A stretch of DNA of 64,000 bases from Candidatus Methylomirabilis sp. GTDB lineage: Bacteria; Muiribacteriota; Ozemobacteria; Ozemobacterales; Ozemobacteraceae. The notes under the pieces are model-generated. The model searched no databases. It was not told where the DNA came from and was given only the letters and a program-made list of their open reading frames with translations. Position numbers and translations under genes: made by a program. Numbering within the stretch: position 1 is the first letter of the stretch; each line of letters begins with the position of its first letter. The stretch covers positions 151,106 to 215,105 of the forward strand of contig DYKG01000001.1 of assembly GCA_020722725.1 (NCBI GenBank). Reading direction: 5' to 3'. Positions 23,815-32,003 of the stretch are shown piece after piece.

Positions 23815-23826
23815 GATCTGCTTCCT

Positions 23827-24720
23827 TTATTCCATTTCGCGAGGGGGTGGAGGGGGTATAAATGTTTCTTCAACAGCAGGCTCAAGGTCATCGATGGGGG
23901 GGCCACTGAGTTTGCGTAGAAAATCAGAATGAGAATTGAGCCAGTCCTGGGTTTCGCCCAGGGTGATATTGATGCGGTCGATATTGGAAGACAAGCCTTC
24001 CGGGCTGCTGTCGAGAGCAATTTCTTCGCGAACCAGAAGCATCTGGCTTTCGATGCGCTGCAGCTCCATTTCGACCAGCATTTCGTTTTCTCTGGCATTG
24101 GCAAGATTTTCGAGACGTTTGCGCTGAATCTCGATATTGCTTTTCAGCGACTTTTCAAGAGCTGCGCCAATGTTGGGGGTTTTCAGCTGGTTTTCAAGCT
24201 TTCGCAGTTCTTTGTTTATTTCTTCTGGTTTGGTTCGGGCCAGGCTTTCTTGAATCAACTGCTTGGTTTTGAGCAGTTTGAGGAAAATGGTTGGCAGGTG
24301 ATTGAGAGTTTCCTGTTTGCTCTGATTGAGAAAGCCTGCCGATTCATCAAGGTTCCAGTTCATCAGCCTGTTGATTTCAGAAAGATTGCTGTTGAGCTTG
24401 TTAAGGCGGTTCTGAAGCTCCTGGTCAAGGGATGAAACCATTTCATGCATTTTGCTGCTGCGGTCTTTCTGGATGTTTTCGTATTGCTTCGATTCTACGT
24501 AATTCTGAAATCCTGGATTGGTGGAAAGGTAATAAAGATAGATGATTTCAAGGGCGAGACCCATGAACCAGAAGCCGGGGTTGCCGAAGCCGAGAATGAA
24601 TGTGCCAAGAATGAAAAGCTTATTAACCGGAATTTCACCCATGCCTTTTATGTTTAGCCCGGCGTTGAAAGCCTCGGTCAAATAATCAGAAAATCCGGGT
24701 TTATATTTTTTGTTGATCAT
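23827..24720 (-). CDS. Membrane protein with long coiled coil and proline-rich tail
   Basis: I do not recognise a named family. The 297-residue product has a hydrophobic region at about 33-68 containing a twice-occurring NPGF motif (GFGNPGFWFMGLALE, then STNPGFQNYVE), then a predicted coiled coil from about 75 to 240. It ends in an acidic segment and a proline run (FIPPPPP). I use the ATG at 24720; a TTG two codons upstream overlaps the ATPase stop. Membrane-plus-coiled-coil proteins of this type sit beside PspA and AAA genes, and this one could be the adaptor through which the AAA ATPase contacts the membrane complex; that role is inferred. Confidence 0.7.
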   Translation of the reverse strand: MINKKYKPGFSDYLTEAFNAGLNIKGMGEIPVNKLFILGTFILGFGNPGFWFMGLALEIIYLYYLSTNPGFQNYVESKQYENIQKDRSSKMHEMVSSLDQELQNRLNKLNSNLSEINRLMNWNLDESAGFLNQSKQETLNHLPTIFLKLLKTKQLIQESLARTKPEEINKELRKLENQLKTPNIGAALEKSLKSNIEIQRKRLENLANARENEMLVEMELQRIESQMLLVREEIALDSSPEGLSSNIDRINITLGETQDWLNSHSDFLRKLSGPPIDDLEPAVEETFIPPPPPREME

Positions 24721-24722
24721 TT

Positions 24723-25859
24723 TCAATTTATGTCACCAATTTTAATAAATTCGTCGGTAATTTCTTTCAATGCCGCTTTGAAAGGCTGGCTTTCCTGGAC
24801 TTCGAGGGGGGAATGGCCGGGAATTTTGCCGATTGCTTCAGGAGGAATGAAAATCTGTTTGTTCAACCGACCAGGTGAAGGAGTGAACATGAAAATACGG
24901 TCGCTGAGATAAAGTGCTTCAGCCAGGGAGTGGGTAATGATGAAAACTGTTGCTTCTACTTCATGCCACAGATCGGTGATCAATTGCTGCATTTCGATGC
25001 GGGTCGGCTCGTCGAGGGCAGAAAACGGTTCATCCATGAAGATGATGCGGGGCTTGAGAACCAGGGTTCTGGCGATGGCCACCCGCTGCTGCTGACCGCC
25101 CGATAACTGATAGGGGTATTTGTCTTCGTGCCCGTTAAGCCCGACTTTTTTGATCATTTCCATTGCCAGATGGTTCATGGTTTTGTCTGAAAAACCAAGT
25201 TCTTCACGGTTGAGCTCGAGACCGAATTTAACGTTATCGAGCACGGTCAGGTGCGGAAAAGAACTGTATTTCTGGAAAATCATGCCGCGATCCCGCCCAG
25301 GGCCTTTGACTGGCTTATTTCTAACCAGTATTTCGCCATGGGTGGGCGGACCCACTTCCTGAAAAGCCTGAATCAGATTGAGCACGGTTGATTTGCCGCA
25401 GCCGGATGGGCCAACCAGGGCAATGAACTCGCCAACATCGGGTAGATCTTCGATTTCAAAAGAAACATTTTCGATGGCCACGAATTCGTTTTCGGTGCCT
25501 TTATTGAAGATTTTTGTGACGTTCTTGAAAGAAACGATTGGCTGGTATCTGCGTTTCTCGGCAATTGGCGGTGCATGAATCAGGCCGCAGGGGCTGGTGA
25601 AAGACTGTTCAAGCTTTCTTGACTCAGCTTTAAGTTCGTTTTTGGCGGTTATCGAAATTGAGGGTTTGGCTTCTGAGGAAAGCCGACTTTGGTTTTTCTC
25701 ACCCGTTTCAGGGAATGGAAACGCAGCCTGTTTTGCCGCTGGCTTTGCAATAGCAATCGCTGCCGGCTTTTTTCCAGGCTCTTCATTCCTGGTTTCAAAT
25801 TTTATAAAAAGACCGATAAAGCTTTTCAGCCAGCCGGGAATTTTATCGAACATGCTCAT
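24723..25859 (-). CDS. ABC transporter ATP-binding protein, NitT/TauT type, with PspA-like N-terminal helix
   Basis: The 378-residue protein has a standard ABC domain from about residue 105: Walker A GPSGCGKS (150-157), Q-loop IFQKYSSFPHL, signature LSGGQQQRVAIART, Walker B IIFMDEP and switch histidine ITHS. Closest relatives by pattern are the TauB/SsuB/NrtD ATPases. The first 105 residues are extra: an amphipathic helix FDKIPGWLKSFIGLFIK, then a Pro/Ala/Lys-rich linker. That helix resembles the start of the PspA protein of the same operon (RGFFGLFIK). The ATG overlaps the permease stop by four bases (ATGA). Confidence 0.9.
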   Translation of the reverse strand: MSMFDKIPGWLKSFIGLFIKFETRNEEPGKKPAAIAIAKPAAKQAAFPFPETGEKNQSRLSSEAKPSISITAKNELKAESRKLEQSFTSPCGLIHAPPIAEKRRYQPIVSFKNVTKIFNKGTENEFVAIENVSFEIEDLPDVGEFIALVGPSGCGKSTVLNLIQAFQEVGPPTHGEILVRNKPVKGPGRDRGMIFQKYSSFPHLTVLDNVKFGLELNREELGFSDKTMNHLAMEMIKKVGLNGHEDKYPYQLSGGQQQRVAIARTLVLKPRIIFMDEPFSALDEPTRIEMQQLITDLWHEVEATVFIITHSLAEALYLSDRIFMFTPSPGRLNKQIFIPPEAIGKIPGHSPLEVQESQPFKAALKEITDEFIKIGDIN

Positions 25860-27064
25860 CGTTTCTGGCTCCGGTATGGGAACAGGCGGTCGCCGATCTT
25901 TTCCCAGATTTTGTCGGTGATGAATGCCATGATGACGATGGCCATGAGAACCAGGTAAATGTCTTCGCGCGGGCCTCTTCTCTGACTGGTTAGAATGAGG
26001 GTGCCGACTCCCTTGCTGCCCATGTCAACCATTTCTGCGAGAATTATATAGCCCCAGCCGATGCCGAAGCCAAGCCGCATGGCATCAAAAATTTTGGGCA
26101 ATGCAATGGGCAAAAGAATGTTGTTGAGAATTTGAAACTTTCTTGCCCCAAGAGTAAGGCCGGTCTGCAGATACACGTTGTCTACTTCTTCCAGTGCTTT
26201 GACGAAAAGGGGCAGCAGATAAATGGCAAAACCAAGAGCAAGAAACATTATTTTCTGTTGTTCAGTGGTTCCGAACAGAACCATGGTGAGGGGCACCAGC
26301 GCAGGAATTGGCAGGTATCCGCCAAACATCATCAGTGGTGCAAAAAGAGCATGAAATTTTGAATAGGTGCCCATCAGCAGTGAAACTGGAAAAACTATGA
26401 TGAAAGCAACGAAAAAGCCCGCACCTACTCTGAGAAAACTAAACAGAATATTGGTAAGCAGACTTCTTTCGACCCACAATGAGGGAAGAGAGCGAAAAAC
26501 TTCAGATGGACCAGGAAGAATAACCTGGGAAATCAGGCGCGACTCGACAACTTCAAATTTGTAGGTGATGGTTCCGCCAAAGCTTGCCGAGGGTTTGGGC
26601 TGGTCAACGTTGGTAATGTCAACAGCGCCGCTGGAGTTTTCTACGGTTGCTGAGCCGCTTGCTGTTTCATCTTTTGCAGATTCGGGAAGGTTGCGGCCGA
26701 CGATTTTGCCAGGTGGTAGAGTGATTCTTACCGAATTGCCCGATACCCTGGCGGGTAACATGCCCAGATTCAGTCGGTTTTTGCCCTTGATCAAAACGGT
26801 GCTGGAATCATCTGAATAATCAAGGGTGGCCTGATCTATCGTGTAGCGAATCTTTTCACTAAAAAAGTGCCCAACCGGTGGTGGATTGCTTTCGAAACCC
26901 TCGAACCGGCCTTCGGGAAACTCGATGGTGGTCGAATGTCCTGAGGTGACGAAAGACCAGATGGATAGCAGCATAAAAATAGGCAAAACTCCGAGAATTA
27001 TTTTTTCCCGGGCGTTAACCTCTATGCGAATTCCAAATAAATTTTTAAACAGGCTATTGATCAT
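25856..27064 (-). CDS. ABC transporter permease, NitT/TauT type, with large periplasmic insertion
   Basis: The ORF track starts at 27145 inside the upstream gene; I use the ATG at 27064, giving 402 residues. A first transmembrane helix (about 22-40) is followed by a roughly 140-residue beta-rich segment (about 43-180) not found in TauC/SsuC permeases, which are about 250 residues long. The BPD_transp_1 core occupies about 195-400, with the cytoplasmic EAA-type loop LTLGARKFQILNNILLPIALP. The extra segment should be periplasmic and could dock the OmpA-fused binding proteins. A strong hairpin separates this gene from the upstream binding protein gene. Confidence 0.88.
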   Translation of the reverse strand: MINSLFKNLFGIRIEVNAREKIILGVLPIFMLLSIWSFVTSGHSTTIEFPEGRFEGFESNPPPVGHFFSEKIRYTIDQATLDYSDDSSTVLIKGKNRLNLGMLPARVSGNSVRITLPPGKIVGRNLPESAKDETASGSATVENSSGAVDITNVDQPKPSASFGGTITYKFEVVESRLISQVILPGPSEVFRSLPSLWVERSLLTNILFSFLRVGAGFFVAFIIVFPVSLLMGTYSKFHALFAPLMMFGGYLPIPALVPLTMVLFGTTEQQKIMFLALGFAIYLLPLFVKALEEVDNVYLQTGLTLGARKFQILNNILLPIALPKIFDAMRLGFGIGWGYIILAEMVDMGSKGVGTLILTSQRRGPREDIYLVLMAIVIMAFITDKIWEKIGDRLFPYRSQKR

Positions 27065-27071
27065 TTTTAAA

Positions 27072-27098
27072 CCATGCCCCGGATCAACCGGGGCATGG
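27072..27098 (-). promoter_or_regulatory. Strong intercistronic hairpin between binding protein and permease genes
   Basis: CCATGCCCCGG and CCGGGGCATGG form a perfect 11-bp stem around a five-base loop. It lies between the stop at 27108 and the permease ATG at 27064. The downstream sequence on the minus strand (TTTAAAAATG) is a poor U-tract, so it probably acts as an mRNA stabiliser or partial terminator that favours the binding protein over the permease. Confidence 0.7.
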
Positions 27099-27107
27099 GG
27101 TGATAGT

Positions 27108-28754
27108 TCAGTTGCTTTCTGGTGGATAAACCGAGATTTCAACACGGCGGTTAAGTGCCTGGTTCATCGGGTTATCCGGGTCAGCGGGTTTATCCCAGCC
27201 TGCTCCTTCAACTACAAATTTTTTCGAATCAAACTTGTAGTTGTCGATCAGGGCGCGTTTAACTGCTTCGGCGCGGGCATTACTCAGATCTTTCACGATC
27301 TTTTCAGGGATTTTGCCTTTCATTGAGCTGTCAGTGTGGCCGGTAATTGCAACTACTGCCCGGTCATAAGCTCCGACCAGTCTGGCGACTTTTTCAAGCG
27401 TGGCAGCCACGTTGGGGTCATAAAGAGTATTAGCCATCGGCACGCCGGCAAGGTCATGGGCCGGTTCGTAGATGTTTGCAGAATTGGGGTAGAAATTGAT
27501 ACGAACCGTCTGGGTAATGATCGGTGCCTCAGCAACAACCTTCTTGTAGGTAGTTGGTACGAACTTGCTTACGTAATTGTCTTTGTGATGTTTGAAAGTT
27601 CCGGCTTTTTCAAGAGCCTGAATCATGCTGAAATCCATGATCTGGTTGAAATTTACCGGTTCTTTGATCAGGCCGGCCTGCTGGTAAATGAAGTTGATGT
27701 TCTTCCAGGTTCTTTCAAAGTTGGTAGGGTTGTTGGCATTGGTGAAGAATTCTTTGTTTTCAGCGAAGTTGGTTGAATGGGCGTCAGCCTCCATGGCGGT
27801 AACGTCTTCGACCTTCATGCCATAGCCATCAGCCATCCATTGAAAGGCTTTGGCCTTGAACGTTTTGTCTTCAAGAAGATCCATGCCTTCTAAAATTCCG
27901 GCAATCAGCCCTTTAACGATTTCCGGTTTGTCGCGGGCGAAGTCGGCGCGAACGGCCCAGACGTCGGCAATCAGCTTGTTGGCCTCGGCGGTCGTGGTAA
28001 GAATTCTGGTTCCGGCAACTTTTTCGGGAATCGTGTAAATATCGGGAGCCCAGCTTACGCAGGCGTCAATGGCGGGATCTGAAACAAATGCGGCGGCGGC
28101 TTCAAAAGCGGTTGAAGTATATTTGTGGGTAACTTCATTGAGGCCGATGCCGGCGTTGATCAGCAGATTGCTGATGAAATACTGGGAAGGGCTGTTCTGA
28201 GCATAAACGATGGTTTTACCCTTGAGGTCTGATACCGATCTGATCCTGGTGCGGCAAACAATACCATCACCGCCGCTTGACCAGTCTATCTGCTGAAAAA
28301 CGCGGGGTGCGGTGCGACTGTCAGCCATCAGACCGGGAGCGAACAGGGCGATCATATCGAGAGTGCCCCAGAGAACATGGCTGTTGCCGGATGCGTATGC
28401 ATCGCGGGCGGCGACCGGGTCATCGATCAGCTGAAGATTAACTTTGAAACCATACTTTTTGAAAAACACACTTTCTTCACTGGGTGCAAAGCCGTGGTTG
28501 GCAGCAATGATCGGCAGCCAGCCTGCCCAGACGTTGATTGGGAAAACCACGATTTTTTCTTTGTCATCCCATTTGTAGTTTGAGGTGCCGGTTACCGGTG
28601 GCAGCGTTTCGCGAGGTACGAACTTATACTCGCTGACAGTGGTTACCGAATTGGTGTCTGGTGCTTCAACCGAAGTTTTTTCCTGGGCTGAAACGGAAAT
28701 TGTGCTGGATATTAAAAATGAGATTAAAACAAAAATTTTAAACAAAATTTTCAT
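27108..28754 (-). CDS. ABC substrate-binding protein fused to an OmpA peptidoglycan-binding domain (soluble paralog)
   Basis: The product has about 548 residues from the ATG at 28754 (the track uses a TTG two codons upstream). A signal peptide (LFKIFVLISFLISSTISVSAQ) leads into a NitT/TauT-type binding fold over about 60-400, with VVFPINVWAGWLPIIAANHG, NSHVLWGTLDMIALF and KGKTIVYAQNSPSQY. From about 415 follows an OmpA C-terminal domain with ITGHTDSSMKG, DLSNARAEAVK and NRRVEISVYP, which in the family binds diaminopimelate in peptidoglycan. A fused binding protein and cell-wall anchor is uncommon. It lies between pspA and the permease gene and is closely similar to the gene at 29538. Confidence 0.9.
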   Translation of the reverse strand: MKILFKIFVLISFLISSTISVSAQEKTSVEAPDTNSVTTVSEYKFVPRETLPPVTGTSNYKWDDKEKIVVFPINVWAGWLPIIAANHGFAPSEESVFFKKYGFKVNLQLIDDPVAARDAYASGNSHVLWGTLDMIALFAPGLMADSRTAPRVFQQIDWSSGGDGIVCRTRIRSVSDLKGKTIVYAQNSPSQYFISNLLINAGIGLNEVTHKYTSTAFEAAAAFVSDPAIDACVSWAPDIYTIPEKVAGTRILTTTAEANKLIADVWAVRADFARDKPEIVKGLIAGILEGMDLLEDKTFKAKAFQWMADGYGMKVEDVTAMEADAHSTNFAENKEFFTNANNPTNFERTWKNINFIYQQAGLIKEPVNFNQIMDFSMIQALEKAGTFKHHKDNYVSKFVPTTYKKVVAEAPIITQTVRINFYPNSANIYEPAHDLAGVPMANTLYDPNVAATLEKVARLVGAYDRAVVAITGHTDSSMKGKIPEKIVKDLSNARAEAVKRALIDNYKFDSKKFVVEGAGWDKPADPDNPMNQALNRRVEISVYPPESN

Positions 28755-28770
28755 GATCAATTATCTCCGG

Positions 28771-29523
28771 TTAATTTTTTTCCATGGGGCCCATGCCGCG
28801 CTGTGGGGGGGCAATCGGCTCGATATCTTCCGGGGTTACGGTAGTATCCATGCCGCTCATTGACATGAATTCAGCCAGAGCTGCGTCGCCCAGGGCTTCC
28901 TGCTCCCCTTCTTTCATTTCGATTTCAGTGGTGTCGTAAGTTCCTTTGACAACCCTGACTTTTCCTGCCGCTTTGTCGCGTCTTTCATGAAGAATCTCGG
29001 TAACCCGGTTCATAGTGTCGCCACTGGCACCGATACCACTAATCATGCCCTTTGCCATTTCCTGAAGTTCGGCCTGGGCTTCGAGCATTTCAGCTTCACT
29101 GACAAGTGACTGCAGCTTTTCGATTTTGGCCTGCGCTTCTCTGATTGAAACATCGCGGGATCTTTCAAGATCTTTGAAGGTTTTGTCGGCGAGTTCAAGC
29201 TGCTGCTGATTTTCTTCAAGCTGGGCTTTTACGGTCTGCAACTGCAACGCCAGCTGGCCCGCGACCTTTTTGTTGCCGGCCTTGATGTTGGCGGTAATTT
29301 TGGCAGTAAGTTCTTTTTCTTTTGCCGAAAGGGTTTTGACCTGCCGCATCAAGCGTTCGGTGAACGCGGCATGGTTGGCCAGATTCTCGTTGAATCGTGA
29401 AATCTGGTTGCGCAGGTTTTCTTTTTCCGCTTCAATAAGTGCTTCGGGGTTGCTTGATTCAAGGCCTTTGATAAAAAGACCGAAGAATCCACGAATAAGA
29501 TTCATTAACCGCTTGAACATCAT
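28771..29523 (-). CDS. pspA: PspA/IM30 (Vipp1) family protein
   Basis: PspA/Vipp1 proteins bind stressed membranes, polymerise, and belong to the ESCRT-III superfamily. The 250-residue product has the amphipathic N-terminal helix (FKRLMNLIRGFFGLFIK), the NPEALIEAEKENLRNQI turn and a long coiled coil to about residue 190. The C-terminal tail is acidic and methionine-rich. Two ATGs in tandem (29523 and 29520) follow AAGGAG; the second has the better spacing. There is no pspF-type regulator nearby. It is sandwiched between the two SBP-OmpA genes, 11 bases from one and 14 from the other, so it is an integral part of this operon. Confidence 0.9.
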   Translation of the reverse strand: MMFKRLMNLIRGFFGLFIKGLESSNPEALIEAEKENLRNQISRFNENLANHAAFTERLMRQVKTLSAKEKELTAKITANIKAGNKKVAGQLALQLQTVKAQLEENQQQLELADKTFKDLERSRDVSIREAQAKIEKLQSLVSEAEMLEAQAELQEMAKGMISGIGASGDTMNRVTEILHERRDKAAGKVRVVKGTYDTTEIEMKEGEQEALGDAALAEFMSMSGMDTTVTPEDIEPIAPPQRGMGPMEKN

Positions 29524-29537
29524 CTATCTCCTTAAGT

Positions 29538-31295
29538 TTACTTTTCCGGGGTAAATACCTGAATCTCAACCCTGCGGTTGAGTGAGTGATTTAACGGATC
29601 TGACGGATCTGCCGGTTCATCCCAGCCTTTGCCGGTAACCACGAATTTGTTGCGGGGAAACTGGTATTTGCGCACCAGGGCGGAACGAACTGAGTTGGCG
29701 CGGTCGGCAGAGAGGTCTTTTACCGCTTTCTCGGGCACCTTTCCCTTCATCGAGCTGTCGGTGTGACCGACAATGGCAACGGTTGCCCTTTCATACTGGC
29801 CGACCATGCGGGCAATTTTTTCAAGAGTGGCGTCGACCGTTGGGTCGTAAAGGCTGTTCTGAATAGCCTGACCGAATTCGTCATGTTCAGGTTCGTAAAT
29901 ATTGTCGGAATTGGGGTAAAAATTGATGCGAACCGTTTGAGTAAGAACCGGGGCTTCAGCCGAAACTTTTTTGTAGCTGGTAGAAACAAAGCGGTTGACC
30001 TGCACTTCCTGCTGATCGGCAAACATGTTCCTGGCGGCAAAATTCTTGATTACTGAGAAATCGACCACTTCGTCGAAGCGCACCGGGGTTCCGATAATTC
30101 CAAGTTCGCGATAAACGTGAATGATGTTTTTCCAGGTGCGTTCAAAGTTGGTCGGGCTGTTCTTATTCAGGAAAAAATTCTTGTTTTCGGCGAAATTGGT
30201 AATGTACGCATCAGCCTCCATTGACTTGATGTCTTCAAGCTTCATGCCGTAGCCTTCGGCCATATGTTCAAATGCTTTGGTTTTTCTGGTCTGATCTTTG
30301 AGCATGCCCATGCCTTCGAAAATGCCGGCGACCAGCCCTTCGATTATTTCCGGGTGGTCTTTGGCAAAATCGGCGCGGGCAGCCCAGACATCGGCAATCA
30401 GTCGGTTTGCATCGGCGGTGGTAGTCAGAATTCTGGTTCCGGCAATTTTTTCAGGAATTGTATAAATGTCTGGAGCCCAGCTGACGCAGGCGTTAATACT
30501 GTTGTCTGACACAAAAGCTGCTGCTGCTTCAAATGCAGTTGAGGTATATTTGTGGTTTACCTTGTTCAAAGGTATGCCGGCATTCATGAGCAGGTTGGTA
30601 ATCAGATACTGAGATGGGCTGTTCTGGGCATAAACAATGGTTTTGCCTTCAAGATCTTTAATCGATCTGATATTGCCGCGAACTACGATGCCGTCACCAC
30701 CACTCGACCAGTCAATCTGTTGAAAAACGCGGGGAGCCGTGCGGCTGTCTTTCATCAGACTCGGAGAGAAAAGGGCTATCATGTCGAGGGTGCCCCAGAG
30801 AATGTGCGATTCTCCAGATACAAAAGTGTCACGGGCGGTGACCGGGTCATCAATAAGTTTTAAATTTACCTTGAATCCGTATTTTTTGAAGAAAACGCTT
30901 TCTTCACTCGGAGAAAAGCCATTGTTGGCGGCAATAATCGGCAGCCAGCCAAACCAGACGTTAATCGGAAAAACCACGATTTTTTCTTTTTCATCCCACT
31001 TGTAACCCGACACGCCGGAAACAGGCGGCAGTGCTTCTTTTGGCACATAGGAATATTCCTGGACAGTGGTAACGCCTTTTGTGTCAGGGGCTTCAACGGT
31101 AGTTTTCTGGGTAACTGTGGCGTTTGCCGGAAGGGGATCGACAGACTTGGTTTGAATCTGGGTGGCAGGGTCGGTGGGGAAAAATTTGCTTTTCAGCTCC
31201 GGCGAAAAAGAAATGGCAGCTGCTGCAATACAGCCTGCTACAAAAAGGAACATGATAAATTTGCCTAGAGGTGTTGGGCCTAACTCGTTGCTCAC
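29538..31295 (-). CDS. ABC substrate-binding protein fused to an OmpA domain (membrane-anchored paralog)
   Basis: The track starts at 31319, but the GTG at 31295 has AGGAGG five bases upstream and gives 585 residues. Instead of a cleavable signal it has a transmembrane segment (LGKFIMFLFVAGCIAAAAISF) and a Thr/Pro-rich linker. The binding-protein fold (about 90-445) follows, then the OmpA domain (IVGHTDSSMKG, DLSADRANSVR, NRRVEIQVF). It is closely similar to the protein at 27108 across both domains. The anchor at one end and peptidoglycan binding at the other would span the periplasm between inner membrane and wall. It is the first gene of the seven-gene operon. Confidence 0.9.
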   Translation of the reverse strand: MSNELGPTPLGKFIMFLFVAGCIAAAAISFSPELKSKFFPTDPATQIQTKSVDPLPANATVTQKTTVEAPDTKGVTTVQEYSYVPKEALPPVSGVSGYKWDEKEKIVVFPINVWFGWLPIIAANNGFSPSEESVFFKKYGFKVNLKLIDDPVTARDTFVSGESHILWGTLDMIALFSPSLMKDSRTAPRVFQQIDWSSGGDGIVVRGNIRSIKDLEGKTIVYAQNSPSQYLITNLLMNAGIPLNKVNHKYTSTAFEAAAAFVSDNSINACVSWAPDIYTIPEKIAGTRILTTTADANRLIADVWAARADFAKDHPEIIEGLVAGIFEGMGMLKDQTRKTKAFEHMAEGYGMKLEDIKSMEADAYITNFAENKNFFLNKNSPTNFERTWKNIIHVYRELGIIGTPVRFDEVVDFSVIKNFAARNMFADQQEVQVNRFVSTSYKKVSAEAPVLTQTVRINFYPNSDNIYEPEHDEFGQAIQNSLYDPTVDATLEKIARMVGQYERATVAIVGHTDSSMKGKVPEKAVKDLSADRANSVRSALVRKYQFPRNKFVVTGKGWDEPADPSDPLNHSLNRRVEIQVFTPEK

Positions 31296-31358
31296 TTCGT
31301 CCTCCTGAATGGTGTTCACTGGTGCGACAATAGCTTTAACCGCATATTCTCTGAATTA

Positions 31359-31386
31359 TATATAATACTGAGTTTAGTGGAGGCAA
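31359..31386 (-). promoter_or_regulatory. Weak promoter candidate for the SBP-OmpA/PspA/ABC operon
   Basis: On the minus strand TTGCCT (31381-31386) is followed after 16 bp by TATATA (31359-31364). The region is AT-rich and TATAAT occurs on both strands, so the true -10 is uncertain. Confidence 0.3.
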
Positions 31387-31436
31387 AGCAACCAATTTTT
31401 GTACGGTAAAACTGCTATTTTGTCGATAAACACACT

Positions 31437-32003
31437 ATGAAAAGATTCCTGCTTCTCATCTTTATGCTTGGTCAGGCTTTATCGCCTGGTTTTGCCAAAA
31501 CCGGCCCAACTCTTCTGATTGATAAAAGGGCTGATCAGAACATGTTTATTTACGGAATCGGACCTTCGGTGAAATATAAACGGGTTTCTGCTCCCCATGA
31601 TTTTGGGGGCGATATGGCGATCTGGGGTGCGAGAATGTTTGCGGGAAAAATGAGAGATCCTGCTTTGGGGCTGGTTTATCAGGCAGGAACACTTAATGGT
31701 AACAGCATGAAATTCAATCTTGAGATGGGCGGATTCACCCTTGAAGATTCGTTTCGAGAAGATTCACGGGTCAAATGGCGGGCTAGCTTTGGCGCGGGGA
31801 CTTACAAACTGAGAACTCTCTCTTCTGGCCTGGTTTTGAACAAGGGTTCATTCACCTTTTTCGAACCGATGGTGGTAGGGGTATTGCCGCTTTCACGGCA
31901 CATCGTACTTGAATTTTCGACCGGATACACTTTTGCAGCCGGAAATGGGGTGCGAATCGAAGGTCTTGCTCTACAGTGGGAACTGCTTTTCGGAAAACTC
32001 TAA
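31437..32003 (+). CDS. Secreted beta-rich protein, possibly a small outer-membrane barrel
   Basis: The 188-residue product has a signal peptide (RFLLLIFMLGQALSPGFA). The remainder alternates polar and hydrophobic residues in strands (for example FNLEMGGFTLEDSF, WRASFGAGTYKLRTL and VLEFSTGYTFAAG). The chain ends RIEGLALQWELLFGKL, with a terminal aromatic/leucine-rich strand as in small outer-membrane beta-barrels. No family is recognised. It is divergent from the SBP-OmpA operon and converges on the TPR gene with a four-base overlap of stops. Confidence 0.6.
   Translation: MKRFLLLIFMLGQALSPGFAKTGPTLLIDKRADQNMFIYGIGPSVKYKRVSAPHDFGGDMAIWGARMFAGKMRDPALGLVYQAGTLNGNSMKFNLEMGGFTLEDSFREDSRVKWRASFGAGTYKLRTLSSGLVLNKGSFTFFEPMVVGVLPLSRHIVLEFSTGYTFAAGNGVRIEGLALQWELLFGKL

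Noticed and set aside
31355-31366. Overlapping TATAAT boxes on both strands in the 31.3-kb divergent region
   Set aside because: No good -35 lies 16-18 bp from either box; only a weak leftward alternative was listed as a candidate.
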